A stretch of 64,000 nt of DNA from Paralithodes platypus. Its lineage: Eukaryota; Arthropoda; Malacostraca; Decapoda; Lithodidae. The position numbers and the translations under genes were made by a program. Shown here in pieces: positions 1-10,512 of this stretch (position 1 is its first letter; each line of letters opens with the position of its first letter). Location: NCBI GenBank assembly GCA_032716605.1, contig CM064509.1, forward strand, positions 51,670,136-51,734,135, read 5' to 3'. Under the pieces are notes generated by a model that worked only from the letters and a program-made list of their open reading frames with translations, was not told the origin of the DNA and did not search any database.

Positions 1-309
1 CACACCCACACAGGATAAAACCTTAACTAGCATTACAAAATCATTAACATTACCAACTCAGTTAACAAATCACACTACACAATCTCAATAATTGATAAGA
101 TTACTCACATTTCACGACGAACGTACACAAACTACACACTTACCTCACACTGTACCTCACTCACACTCCACACTCATCAATTCACACTACCAATTTACTC
201 GTCGTTCTAAACCTCTCTCTCACAATAAAAATCGACAGGGCTATAACCTGAAGGATACAGCGAGAAAAACGCCATAGCTTGTGTGCTAAGCATTCAAATG
301 TTTTGTTCT
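1..309. other. No gene seen; AC-rich flank
   Basis: A-, C- and T-rich sequence with many short CAC/ACT runs. No conserved protein, RNA or transposon motif was recognised. Confidence 0.5.
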
Positions 310-315
310 ATACAC

Positions 316-381
<66 letters not shown>
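310..381. repeat. Compound (CA)n(CT)n microsatellite
   Basis: An uninterrupted CA run, broken once near its start by CG, switches directly into a CT run and ends at TACCATTG. It immediately precedes the 20-bp minisatellite. Confidence 0.97.
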
Positions 382-383
<2 letters not shown>

Positions 384-414
384 CATTGCCTCGCCCTTTG
401 TCAAAGCTCTCTCA

Positions 415-1720
415 CCTGTCACATCATCCTTATCCATGTCACAGCATCCTTATACGTCACAGGACCCTTATCCCTGTCACAGGACCCTTATCCCTGTCAC
501 AGCTCCCTTATCCCTGTCACAGCTCCCTTATCCCTGTTACAGCTCCCTTATCCCTGGCACAGTTCCCTTATCCCTATCACAGCTCCCTTATCCCTGCCAA
601 AGCTCCCTTATCCCTGTCACAGCACTCTTATCCCTTTCACAGCACTCTTATCCCTGTCACAGCTCCCTTATCCCTGCCACAGCTCCATTATCCCTGTCAC
701 AGCACCCTTATCCTTGTCACAGCTCCATCATCCCTGTCAAAGCACCACCATCCCTGTCACAGCTCCCTTATCCCTGTCACAGCTCCCTTATCCCTGGCAC
801 AGCTCCCTTATCCCTGTCACAGCTCCCTTATCCCTGTCACAGCTCCCTTTTCCCTGTCACAGCACCCTTATCCCTGTCACAGCACCCTTATCCCTGCCAC
901 AGCTCCATTATCCCTGTCACAGCTCCCTTATCCCTGTCACAGCTCCCTTATCCCTGTCACAGCTTCCTCATCCCTGTCACAGCTCCCTTATCCCTGTTAC
1001 AGCTCCCTTATGCCTGTCACAGCTCCATTATCCCTGTCACAACACCCTTATACTTGTCACAGCTCCATCATCCCTGTCAAAGCACCACTATCCCTGTCAC
1101 AGCTCCCTTATCCCTGTCACAGCTCCATTATCCCTGTCACAGCTCCCTTATCCCTGTCACAGCTCCCTTATCCCTGTCACAGCTCCCTTATCCCTGTCAC
1201 AGCTCCATTATCCCTGTCACAGCTCCCTTATCCCTGTCACAGCTCCATCATCCCTGTCACAGCACCTTTATCCTTGTCACAGCTCCATCATCCCTGTCAA
1301 AGCACCACCATCCCTGTTACAGCTCCCTTATCCCTGTCACAGCTCCCTTTTCCCTGTCACAGCATCCTTATCCCTGTCACTGCTCCATTATCCCTGTCAC
1401 AGCACCATTATCCCTGTCACAGCTCCCTTATCCCTGTCACAGCTCCATTATCCCTGTCAGAGCTCCCTTATCCCTGTCAGCTCCATTATCCCTGTCACAG
1501 CTCCCTTATCCCTGTCACAGCTCCCGTATCCCTGTCAAAGCACCACTATCCCTGTCACAGCTCCCTTATCCCTGTCACAGCTCCCTTATCCAAGTCACAG
1601 CTCCCTTATACCTGTCACAGCCCCATCATCACTGTCACAACAGTATCATCACTGGCACAGCCCCATCATCTCTGCCACAGCTCTCTCACCACTGTCACAC
1701 CACCATCACTTTTATCACCA
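415..1720. repeat. 20-bp minisatellite, about 60 copies
   Basis: The unit reads AGCTCCCTTATCCCTGTCAC with variants (AGCTCCATTA, AGCACCACCA, TCAAAGC). It is phased at 20 bp over most of the stretch, with one short unit near 1480 that shifts the register. Variant pairs such as CATCATCCCTGTCAAAGCACC recur near 725, 1065 and 1285, so blocks of units were duplicated together. Because the unit contains no stop codon in any plus-strand frame and 20 is not a multiple of 3, all three frames stay open for about 500 codons. This is a compositional artefact, not a protein. Confidence 0.95.
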
Positions 1721-2924
1721 CATCCTCACCACTGCCACAGCTCCCTCTCACTCCTGACTCAGCTCCCTCACCTCTGCCAAAGCTTTCTCGCCCCTGTAGC
1801 CGGTCTCTCACCCGTGCCACAGCTCGCACACCCTTGCTTCACCACCTTACCGTCTGTTTTCACCCTCGTGTGTTGTGCGTCACCCTTTGAACCCCATCAT
1901 GTCCCCATGTTTCATTCATCTTCTCACTTCTCCTATACCTTTTCCATCCTTGCAGCAACGCCTTCACCCTATCTCCTTCAACCCTTGCATGCTCTCCTTC
2001 TGTGCGCTCACTTAATTCTCCATTACCTACTCATCCATCCCCATACTTTTACTCATCTCTCGTAGTTCTCCGATATCATGTTCTGCCCTCTCTGTCAGCA
2101 CCTTCTTTCATTTGCTTTAACTTTTACCCCGACATTTTTACTGTTTCCCTTGAGCAAGAGAATGGTGGGATTGGGTCGGCCAATAGATTATCCTGTTGAC
2201 CCAGCCATAACCTGACTGTCCCAATGCTCACTAATTACCTTTAAATTATTAATCATTCAATAACTCTCACACTTTCCCATCATCGTCTGCCCCTTTCCCC
2301 ATCAGTCCTCGATCAGCCCTTCTCTTCTCATTCACCCTGTCATATGTTTCCGCTCCCGTTCTTCCTCGCTCATCCACCATCTACCTACCCTCCCTTCCAC
2401 ATCCGCACTACTGACTCATCATATCTCACTCAATGTTCCACCACCAGCAGAATCCCACCTACTTCACCCATCAACTTTCCTCCCTCCCTCCCTCCCTCCC
2501 TCCTATCCCAAATCACCCCCTTCCCTCACAACTCCATTACCTCCTTCGCCCTTCCCCAAATTCCTTCTCTCACTCTTTTACTCTCCCCCCTTTCTCCCAT
2601 ACAGTTGTGATTTCCTCCACTGCTGTTCCTGGTGTGATCGACCAGTGTACAGCAGCGGGGACCCTCGCTCAAAACACAGCCAGTATTGACCAACTGAATA
2701 TTTCATCTATTTACCTCATACCCCGTCAACCACCCAGACCGGAAAAAAATATATTGGGGAGAAAATCACATTGGAGTCAGGCAACGAAGAAAGGAAAGTA
2801 AAGGAATGTAATCCAAGAATATATCAGTCAGTAGCTATTTGAACGGAAAAATATATATTTATGGAGAATATAATTATGTAAACACTTTGATAATACGAAT
2901 GCATTTTTTTTTTCTATGTGGATA
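1721..2924. other. Pyrimidine-rich tract, no gene
   Basis: C+T-dominated plus strand continuing from the minisatellite, including a CCTCCCTCCCTCCC run near 2480-2505. The skew ends near 2640, and the sequence then becomes ordinary AT-rich DNA up to the LINE 3' end. Predicted peptides are low-complexity Pro/Ser/Leu/His strings without domains. Confidence 0.7.
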
Positions 2925-2995
2925 ATGGAGACAAAAAGGCAGAACTGCCTGTGACGAGTGCCTTACCCAGAGTTGAAAGAGTGACAGGGCCAAAA

Positions 2996-4497
2996 TCAAG
3001 GAATGTTCGAGCCAAAATGTCTGGACAAACGGAGTTTGAAGCAATTTAAGTCATAGGATGAGGGAAAGGTGGATTCAGGGAGAGAGTTCCAGAGCTCAAC
3101 TGTTGAATAGAATAAAGATTGGGAGTATCGTTTCACTCTTGAGTTGAAGAGTTGCACAGAGTAGAGATGGGATTGTGTTGCAAGACGGATACTACGTAAC
3201 CCTACGTAGAGGAAGTGGTATACACTGAGAGATATCAGAGGAACACTGATTATTGTAGTAGGGATAGAATATCGAGAGAGATGCAGCACTGCGGCGAAGA
3301 GAGAGATATTGCAGAGAATGGGTGAGTAGACAGGAGTTAATGATACGAAAAGCTTTCTTTTCTACTTTGTCTAGAAGTGTTGTGTGAGAATATCCTCCTC
3401 ACACATGCGAACAATACTCAATACAAGGACGCACTGTGCCCCATGTACAGAGCAAGAAGCTGTGCAGGGGTAAAGAACCCCTTGAGGCAGTTGAGCACAC
3501 CAAGCTTCTGGGAAGTCGTTTTTAGCAAGGGTGGTAATATGGTCGTTCCAAGAGAGATCAGAAGAAAAAGACACACCTATAATACTGAGAGAAGATGAAG
3601 GGTTGATTTTTGTATTGTTAAAGTATAAGGGATAGTCCTCTGGAAGTTCTTGATGGTTAGATAGATGGAGAAATTGGGTTTTGGAAACATTGAAGGCAAC
3701 AAGGTTTTCTCTGCCCAACTTGGAAATGGTAGTTAGATCAGAAGATAAGTATTCTATGGCTTCATCACGGGTTTTTTTAGGGAATACTTTCTGGGGCGTT
3801 CTGGAACACTAGTTGAATAATGTAAGGTAGAGTAGTCAGTATATGAATGGATAGGACTGGAGGTACAGTAATAACGATCATTTATGACTATTAGAATAAG
3901 AATTGGTGATAGGACAGAACCCTGAGGAACACCGGACTTGATAGGATGAGGAAGTGAACGATGGTTGTCCACAACCGCAGCTATGGAATGGCCAGAAATG
4001 AAATTGGAGATAAATGCACAGATGGAGGGATAAAAACCGAAACAGGGTAGTTTAGAAATTAGGGATTTGTCCCAGACTCTTTCAAAGGGCTTCAATATTT
4101 TTAGCGCAATAGAAAAGGTCTCCCCGAAGTGCTAAGAGGAGGATGACCAAGAATTAGTAAGATAGGAAAGAAGATCACCAGTAGAGTGACCCTTAAGGAA
4201 GCCATACTGGCGATCTGAAAGTAGATTATGAGAAGGGAAATGCTTAAGAAAGTTGGAAGTAAGAATAGTTTTAAAAACTTTAGAGATGCAACAAAGGTGA
4301 GCGATTGGACGATAGTTGGAGGGTTGAGAGTGGTCACCATTTTTTGGGACAGGTTGAACGAGAGCAAACTTGCAGCACGAAGGGAAGACGATAGAGGAGA
4401 GACAGAGACAAAAGAGTTTGCCTAGGCAGGGAGTCAGCACGAAAGCACAGTTTTCAGTACAACAGGAGGAATACCATCCGGACTGTATGCCTTCTTA
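2996..4497 (-). pseudogene. LINE J1 reverse transcriptase and C-terminal part
   Basis: RT of the jockey-like LINE, downstream of the Harbinger-type insertion. Visible blocks are PDGIPP (near 4475), the NYRPIA motif, the GFLKGHST motif and GVPQGSVLSP. The region where the catalytic (Y/F)xDD box should lie reads SYTDYSTLHYS near 3815-3850, so the usual ADD is degraded (A and D lost). The frame switches several times: the RT core occupies two frames between 4100 and 4440, and later blocks lie in others. The tail from 3289 to 2996 encodes the C-terminal LWNSLPES segment typical of this LINE group. Not functional. Confidence 0.88.
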
Positions 4498-4542
4498 TGC
4501 CCCTTTCCCACTGGTGAGACAAGTCACGATTTTCGTCGCCGA
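4498..4542 (+). repeat. Harb-A left TIR
   Basis: Begins TGCCCCTTTCCCACTGGTGA and ends at GTCGCCGA. It is identical base for base to the reverse complement of 6235-6279. The adjacent outer TTA (4495-4497) is the target duplication. Confidence 0.95.
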
Positions 4543-5055
4543 TGCCTTCGTTTTGTCAAATTCGCACGAATATGTGCGACCTTCACGATTTCGACCGTTA
4601 CAAACAGATGACAAATTATACTGGGCGAAGATGTCGCCGATGACGGCGACGCAATCGCCGACATCGGCGATGTTATCGGGGAAGTGAGCGATGTTTCGCC
4701 GATGCACCTCTGCGAGGCTTTTTTTAAGGCACAAATTCTTGCGATTCATCGTCGATCATCGGCGTTGGCATCGCACATACGTCGGCGAGATCGGCGAGAT
4801 CGGCGAGGTGTGCGCAGCTGAGCGAATGTAACGTGAATGTGCTAATTGCAGAGTGGAATTAGCATATCACGCCAAACTAATGGGCCGAACGTCATAAAAT
4901 ATGAAAACTAATGGGGTTAACCATGAGGAAGAAAGGGGACCAGAAAAATGACCCATCTCCCCAATAATTCGGAGGTTGGCAATGCTTCGCCGAAGACATT
5001 TTTCTATCAAATAATGTACAAATTTAGCTTGCTCTCAAAACAAAAAAATATATGT

Positions 5056-5439
5056 TGGCTCCCTACGGCTCACCAGTAAAATATTGAAACCTGGATGGGG
5101 GTAAAAGTCTTAAAACAGTAGGCTGAACGGGGCCGAACGGATACAAGGCAAAGAGAGAGGGAGAGAAATAGAAATAAAAAAAAACGAGGAGAGAGAGAGA
5201 GAAAGAGTAAAATAAAAAAAGCGAGGTGGGCTCAATTGTTAAGCCGTAACGCAAACATTGAGCCCACCTGCTGTTTGTTGTTTTCTCTTTCTCTCCCTCT
5301 CCTCGTTTTTTTATTTTGTTTTCTATTTTTCCCCCTCTCTCTTTGCCTTGTATCCGTTCGGCGCCGTTCAGCCTACTGTTTTAAGACGTTTATCCCCATC
5401 TAGGTGTCGATTTCTTCCTGGCGAGCGATAGGGAGCCAG
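5056..5439. repeat. Long palindrome (foldback) inside Harb-A
   Basis: Left arm from TTGGCTCCCTACGGCTC through CTTAAAACAGTAGGCTGAAC pairs with the right arm containing GTTCAGCCTACTGTTTTAAG and GCGATAGGGAGCCAGC. The arms are about 170 bp and imperfect. The inner ends are GGTGGGCTCAAT (5225-5236) and ATTGAGCCCACC (5257-5268) around a spacer of about 20 bp. Both flanks carry a related direct repeat, ACAAATTTAGCTTgCTCTCA near 5019 and again near 5489, preceded in each case by GCTTCGCCG. This looks like a separate foldback element that duplicated or captured flanking sequence. Confidence 0.75.
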
Positions 5440-5844
5440 CATTGTATGGAGAAATCCGGCTTCGCCGGAGAAATTTTTTCTTTCGAAAATATACAAATTT
5501 AGCTTACTCTCAAAACAAAAATATATATATATGTCCGCTGAACATGATGGCGGTGTTTAAATTATTCTATCATCATAGAAATAAATAAATATTTTATAGA
5601 AATAAATCTATAACGATAGTTTTTCGCTCTTATAGAATCCATTCCGCAGCAAAATATTAACTCTGTCTGTTTTCACCCATAATATTTGTTTTTTATATTG
5701 TTTTGTTTTCATGAACGGCAAGAGGAAAGGTTATTCTATAAGATTTCATCAACAACAACAACAAAAATAACAATATGTGGAATTTCACAGTAGGTGAAAG
5801 ATATCTCACTATAGGCCTAATAATTTTGTTTTTCCCACCTGCCG

Positions 5845-5947
5845 AAGGTGCTTTTTGGCATCGTCGATGTTCCCGGAACATCTGAGAGCATCGCCGAAGG
5901 TGTTCTTTGGCATCGTCGATGTTCCCGGAACATCTGAGAGCATCGGC
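5845..5947. repeat. Two tandem ~52-bp units in Harb-A
   Basis: The block GAAGGTG(C/T)T(T/C)TTTGGCATCGTCGATGTTCCCGGAACATCTGAGAGCATCG appears twice back to back. Each unit contains the palindrome TGTTCCCGGAACA, a possible dimer-binding site within the transposon's subterminal region. Confidence 0.85.
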
Positions 5948-6234
5948 GACGGTGAGTATGGGTGAGTATCCATGCAGCGTTGCAAAAGTTTTTTTGTGCG
6001 AAACCATCCGCGATGTCTCGCCGATGTCGCAGATGATCGCAGAAACCCTTCGGCGATGCTTGACGATGCTTGCGAGGGTAACCGATCATCGTGAGTCCTC
6101 GTCCAAAATTTTGAACTGTGCGAACATTGTGCGACGACCACGAGGGCCCTTGCGAGGCCTGAGAGGCCTTGAGAGTCAAACAATTTTTTATGAGAGGTGT
6201 TGAGACATGTCACGAATGTGCCAATTTATTGGTT

Positions 6235-6279
6235 TCGGCGACGAAAATCGTGACTTGTCTCACCAGTGGGAAAGGGGCA
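6235..6279 (-). repeat. Harb-A right TIR
   Basis: Perfect inverted copy of the left TIR. The following TTA (6280-6282) matches the left-hand TTA. Confidence 0.95.
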
Positions 6280-6709
6280 TTAGTGTTAAGCCCAGAAAGG
6301 GTAGAAAGTACATCTTTAGAAGAGATTAGGATATTAGGCATAAGGTGGAGAGGGAGGAATAGCACCGGAAACATCCAAGGTGGAGTTTCTAGTGAAAGTT
6401 TGAGCAAAGAATTCAGCTTTGTCAGAGGAAGAAGTGATGGTTGTGCTATCAAAGTGGAAAAGTGTAGGGAAAGACGAGGAAGAAAATTTGTTGGAGAGGT
6501 TTTTGGCTAGATGCCAGAAAGGTTGGAAAGAGCTAGAGTTCGATAGTTCAGTGCATTTATTATTGAACAAAGAGTGTTTGGCGAGTTGAAGGACAGATTT
6601 GGCTTGATTCCGGGCAGAAACATAGGAAGAATGAGATTCATCAGTTTTAAGGCTTTGGTACCGTTTGGTTCCTTATTGCGGACAGCAGTAGAACAAGCGT
6701 GAGTAATAA

Positions 6710-7026
6710 GTAACACCCCGTTCTTAACATTAATCATCAATTACAAATCCCAATGTAATTGAATAAACTAATGAAAGCATATGGTCCTCCCAGGATTCGA
6801 ACTCGGGTCTCCACACCCAGAACATAAGCATCTAAACCATACCACCAGCAACACAGTTAAAGGTTGAGTACACGATCACGATTCATATCCATTTTCGAAT
6901 TTTGGATATCAATCTAATCATGTACTCAGACCCAACTGCATTATGGAATGCGTAATGTTTTAGTGAGAGGAAAGAACATTGAATGGGGCCAAGATCACTA
7001 AGGACCGGCCAGGATTGTTTTACATT
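6710..7026 (-). mobile_element. tRNA-headed repeat (SINE-like) inserted in LINE J1
   Basis: The LINE reading is lost after GCGTGAGTAA (6709) and resumes near TTTGTCTGAGAGA (7027), as judged by the intact junction in LINE J2 at 38275-38320. The inserted DNA holds a minus-strand tRNA-like segment, 6782-6850, with an A-box-like TGGTATGGTTTAGATG and a canonical B box GAGTTCGAATCC. The acceptor and anticodon stems are too degenerate for a real tRNA. The remainder is AT-rich with no other motif. Confidence 0.6.
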
Positions 7027-7039
7027 TGTCTGAGAGAAA

Positions 7040-7682
7040 AAAATTGAATATATGCCCCCATGCTCGATAGGATTACCTCGGTAATGCGTTCAGCACTCAC
7101 TCTCCGAGGGTCCCCCGCCACGGAAGCAAAAATAGTTCAATGGGAAATCAAAGAAGTACTGTCGGAGAGCCTCCCAGTCGGCAGCGCCAAAGTGCCACAA
7201 ACGCCACCGGATGGGAGGATCGGGTGGCCGTACTGGAGAAATAGGACAGGTGACAGAGATAAGTTTATGGTCGGAGGAGTCCAAAAGAGAGAAAAGATCT
7301 ACAGCATAAGAAGAAGGGTTAGAGGTTAGAAACAAGTCAAGAATGTTGGGCTGATCTCCGAAGCGATCTGGGATACGGGAGGGTTGCTTAACCAACTGCT
7401 CTAGGAAATTTAGGATAGAAAAAGATGTAGGCATGTTCACCAAGTTGGTCAATGGAATGAGAGGAGAGCCATTGGCGGTGGTGAACGTTGAAATCTCCTA
7501 ACATGGAGATTTCTGAGAAAGGCGAAATGGATAGAATGTGTTCCACTTTAGAGCTTAGATAGTCAAAGAATTTGGGAAAGTCGGTAGAGTTAGGGGAATG
7601 ATAGACAGCACAGAAATATTTAGCATGAGAATGGCAGGATAGTTTGGGCAATTAAATTTGAGAATTCAGAGGAGTAAAAATC
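7040..7682 (-). pseudogene. LINE J1 endonuclease domain
   Basis: Apurinic-type endonuclease of the jockey-like LINE. Around 7490-7640 it reads KYFCAVYHSPNSTDFPKF...[13 protein letters not shown]. After a frame change come the region near 7440-7330 ([20 protein letters not shown] and the NILDLFLTS block) and [15 protein letters not shown] near 7260-7290. SDHK is the conserved SDH catalytic motif. One frameshift separates the two halves. The N-terminal part continues beyond the foldback insertion to about 8015. Confidence 0.85.
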
Positions 7683-7877
7683 GGTTCCATGTCACTTCAA
7701 CCAGTAGACCATTTCAACCAGTAGCTCTCAACCAGTGCCAAATTAACCCAGACCAACCAAACCAGTGCCAAAATATAGTACTAACCTAACCTAACCTAAC
7801 CTAACCGTTTTGGTTGATTTTGCACTGGTTGAGAGCTACTGGTTGAAATGGTCTACTGGTTGAAGTGACCGGTCACC
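7683..7877. mobile_element. 195-bp foldback/MULE-like MITE
   Basis: Left arm TCACTTCAACCAGTAGACC...GCTCTCAACCAGTGC is mirrored by GCACTGGTTGAGAGC...GGTCTACTGGTTGAAGTGA on the right, so nearly the whole element is a hairpin. It is flanked by the identical 9-mer GTAAAAATC (7674-7682 and 7878-7886), and LINE J1 continues on both sides. A 9-bp duplication with long TIRs fits Mutator-like elements, but there is no transposase to confirm it. The loop contains five CTAAC repeats. Confidence 0.85.
7781..7806. repeat. (CTAAC)5, telomere-type repeat
   Basis: Five perfect tandem CTAAC units plus one C, equivalent to arthropod TTAGG telomeric DNA. It lies in the loop of the foldback element, so it is interstitial and was carried by the transposon. 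Confidence 0.9.
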
Positions 7878-8186
7878 GTAAAAATCAGGAACACGAGAGC
7901 AAGTGAGTGTTGCGCATGTATGCACAACATCCGTCTTTGGCTTTGAAACTAGGATAAAGAATGTAGGAGGATACAGACAAGGGGCTGCTGGCAGTTAGGA
8001 ACAGGGTATCGACAAAAATCATAGTTTAAGTCTTATGTGAACGCATTTTTCAGCAGATTTCTTCGATTTCACCAGTAGAAAGTATCACCACATAAATGAA
8101 CTATGGTTACTTCTGAAAACACCCCAACAAATGTATGAAGCGTAGACAAGATTCTGCAAAAACAAACAAAAACATTAATAAATAAA

Positions 8187-9045
8187 TAACAAAATATAAC
8201 AATAATGATACACACACACCTCACACACACACAATATAACAATAATGATACACACACACCTCACACACACACAATATAACAATAATGATACACACACACC
8301 TCACACACACACAATATAACAATAATGATACACACACACCTCACACACACACAATATAACAATAATGATACACACACACCTCACACACACACAATATAAC
8401 AATAATGATACACACACACCTCACACACACAATATAACAATAATGATACACACACACCTCACACACACACAATATAACAATAATGATACACACACACCTC
8501 ACACACACACAATATAACAATAATGATACACACACACCTCACACACACACAATATAACAATAATGATACACACACACCTCACACACACACAATATAACAA
8601 TAATGATACACACACACCTCACACACACACACAATATAACAATAATGATACACACACACCTCACACACACACAATATAACAATAATGATACACACACACC
8701 TCACACACACACACAATATAACAATAATGATACACACACACCTCACACACACACAATATAACAATAATGATACACACACACCTCACACACACACAATATA
8801 ACAATAATGATACACACACACCTCACACACACACAATATAACAATAATGATACACACACACCTCACACACACACAATATAACAATAATGATACACACACA
8901 CCTCACACACACACACAATATAACAATAATGATACACACACACCTCACACACACACAATATAACAATAATGATACACACACACCTCACACACACAAAATA
9001 TAACAATAATGATACACACACACCTCACACACACACACACACACG
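8187..9045. repeat. 40-bp minisatellite, about 21 copies
   Basis: The unit is AATATAACAATAATGATACA followed by CACACACCTCACACACACAC. Length varies by 2 bp through CA-number changes (for example near 8430, 8630 and 8715). The array is very homogeneous and ends in a CA run that abuts the SINE head. Cys/Val/Ile-rich minus-strand peptides from it are artefacts. Confidence 0.97.
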
Positions 9046-9051
9046 CGACAC

Positions 9052-9330
9052 CTCCCCGTGGCGTAACTGATAGCGCGTCTGGCTCACAACCAGAAGGTCC
9101 CAGGTTTGAGACCCGGGCGGGGAAGAGACATTTGGGCAAGTCTCCTAACGGTGTAGCCTCTGTTGACCTAGCAGTATAAATAGGAACCTGGTATAAGTGG
9201 ACGAAGTTGTGATGTCCCATCTGGGGTTGGTGATCGGTTACAAGGCGAGATTGGTATCGTACTGGTCAACCTAAGCTACTGGTCAACCTAAGCCTTCGGG
9301 TGAGACTGGTACCGTAGTGAGAATGGTACC
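9052..9330 (+). mobile_element. tRNA-Val-like SINE
   Basis: The head has a readable tRNA fold: acceptor-like CTCCCCG/CGGGGAA, A box TGGCGTAACTGA, perfect anticodon stem TCTGG/CCAGA around loop CTCACAA (anticodon CAC, Val), and B box GGTTTGAGACCC. First acceptor pair and a T-stem pair are mismatched. A body follows with GGGCAAGTCTCCTAACGGTG and CTAGCAGTATAAATAGGAAC, then a tail of repeated CTACTGGTCAACCTAAGC and GGTACCGTA units. The combination of pol III head, body and repetitive tail marks a SINE rather than a working tRNA gene. The body resembles a core shared by many marine-invertebrate SINEs, from memory and unchecked. Confidence 0.8.
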
Positions 9331-10347
9331 GTACAGGTTAACCCTAAGCCTTCGTATCCAGATGTCGCCAATTGGCTAAAATACAGACTACACACACATC
9401 CACAGCCATTCCAACGATACATAAAACACTTACCATGCATTTCACGCAATACATTCCCAGTTAAGGAGGCGCGATAATAATGAGCTTAGCTCGCATTGCG
9501 TGGATTCCCCTTGACGAACAAGTAACTGAGTAACTGAGTAACACACACACGGTAGTACCTGCCCCGACGTATGAGGAGATGTAATTTTTCATAAGTATGA
9601 GTTGGGAAATTATGATAATTTGGTGATGAATGCCTAGGTTACTATAGTCTTTTCTTATCAAAAGACATTAAATTTGCGATGGTTATTTGAGGTTGAAAAA
9701 TAGAAGGATTAATCACTAGGTGATGTTATGTTGAAAGCACATTCAATGACATATAATACAAATTACGTACATTAGTACACTGTATTATTTGTATTAGACG
9801 TTAAAATTATAAATTAAGAATTACCTATTGTAGTCTAAGAGCTAAACATAATCCATATTGGCCTTTGTAGCACAATGGTATTTTAATCAATGTATTGTAC
9901 CTTTTTGTGTGCCATTGTGTCTGTCTGTCTGCCTGCGTGATATCGTAAAATATTTCTAGACCAAAACCTTGTCATTATCTTCACTTAATCATTTAATAGA
10001 CATGATTATATTTTGGTTACTGATTGACGATGGCCACACTTTTCACTCTCTCCTTGCGGTAACCTCTTTAACCTAACCGTAACAGGGTTTTTTCTCTGAT
10101 ATTCACATCACTTCCTCCAGTTCAGACACTCACTTAAGCACGCTCATTTGAAGGCCATTGTATAAACCCAATGTAGGAAGAAGGCCATGATGCATTTATA
10201 CTGACATGAAAGTATATTCCAACTCCAAGTGCCTCCACATTAAAGGTGGCGATTAATATTACAGTATCTTTGGATGCATACACAGATTTGATCAATAGTT
10301 TTGATCGGTACTTTCCGTGTGACTGTACAGTATATATGTTTAGGGGA
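9331..10347. other. No gene seen; AT-rich
   Basis: Unique-looking AT-rich sequence. A short AACCTCTTTAACCTAACCGTAACAGG stretch near 10060 is weakly telomere-like but not tandem. No domain or repeat structure was recognised. Confidence 0.5.
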
Positions 10348-10512
10348 GATGTGGTGGAGTGGTCTTACCACTGGATTGGTAATCCAATGGACCCGGGTTC
10401 GAATCCGAATATGTCAATGGGAAGATATTATTGGAATGGAATTTGTGATTTACCTAGTATCAGTGCGTTACCACAAAGCCTACCGAAATGCCAAATAAAT
10501 ACCCTCATTGTT
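10348..10512 (+). mobile_element. tRNA-headed SINE-like repeat
   Basis: The head contains an A-box-like TGGTGGAGTGGTC, an anticodon-arm-like TGGATTGGTAATCCA (loop TTGGTAA, Thr-type GGT) and a canonical B box GGGTTCGAATCC. No acceptor stem closes around it. Downstream body ACCTAGTATCAGTGCG...GCCAAATAAATACCC may be the SINE body. The 3' limit is uncertain. Confidence 0.6.

Larger units (their letters stand above)
4498..6279. mobile_element. Non-autonomous Harbinger-type element (Harb-A)
   Basis: The ends are perfect 45-bp inverted repeats (4498-4542 and 6235-6279) starting TGCCCCTTTCCCACTGGTGA. The insertion is flanked by TTA on both sides (4495-4497 and 6280-6282), the duplication expected for PIF/Harbinger. 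The LINE J1 reading continues across the gap, proving insertion. Subterminal sequence is full of TCGCCGATG/CATCGGCGA motifs, near 4625-4810 and 5870-6080. No transposase or MADF motif was found, so it would need enzymes from elsewhere. A foldback sits in the middle (5056-5439). Confidence 0.9.
2925..8015 (-). mobile_element. Jockey-like LINE, nested and decayed (copy J1)
   Basis: A non-LTR retrotransposon read right to left. Endonuclease comes first: a [13 protein letters not shown] block near 7480-7510 and a [12 protein letters not shown] block near 7330-7360. The linker/RT region follows (LAKNSxxNKC near 6550-6600), then RT with VQPVPKNGDHSQPSNYRPIA near 4310-4350, DRQYGFLKGHSTGDLLS near 4180-4220 and SGVPQGSVLSP near 3920-3945. 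The C-terminal SRYSIP...LWNSLPESTFPSSYDL part is near 3050-3280. Frameshifts and stops break it throughout. Three later insertions split it: 4498-6279, about 6710-7026 and 7683-7877. The 3' end near 2925 carries the hairpin AGGCAG-TT-CTGCCT (sense strand). Exact clade within the jockey/I group is not resolved. Confidence 0.9.

Noticed and set aside
279..2065. Three overlapping ~500-codon reading frames on the plus strand
   Set aside because: All are translations of the stop-free 20-bp minisatellite in different frames; no non-repeat protein motif.
7781..7806. Chromosome end
   Set aside because: Only five CTAAC units, inside a small transposon that is itself inside a LINE.
8187..9045. CRISPR-like array
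   Set aside because: The 40-bp units are continuous without spacers, and the window is eukaryotic.
9055..9125. Functional tRNA-Val(CAC) gene
   Set aside because: Mismatched first acceptor and T-stem pairs, and a SINE body plus repetitive tail follow directly.
8069..9220. Cys/Val/Ile-rich minus-strand frames resembling membrane peptides
   Set aside because: Produced by the CA-rich 40-bp minisatellite.
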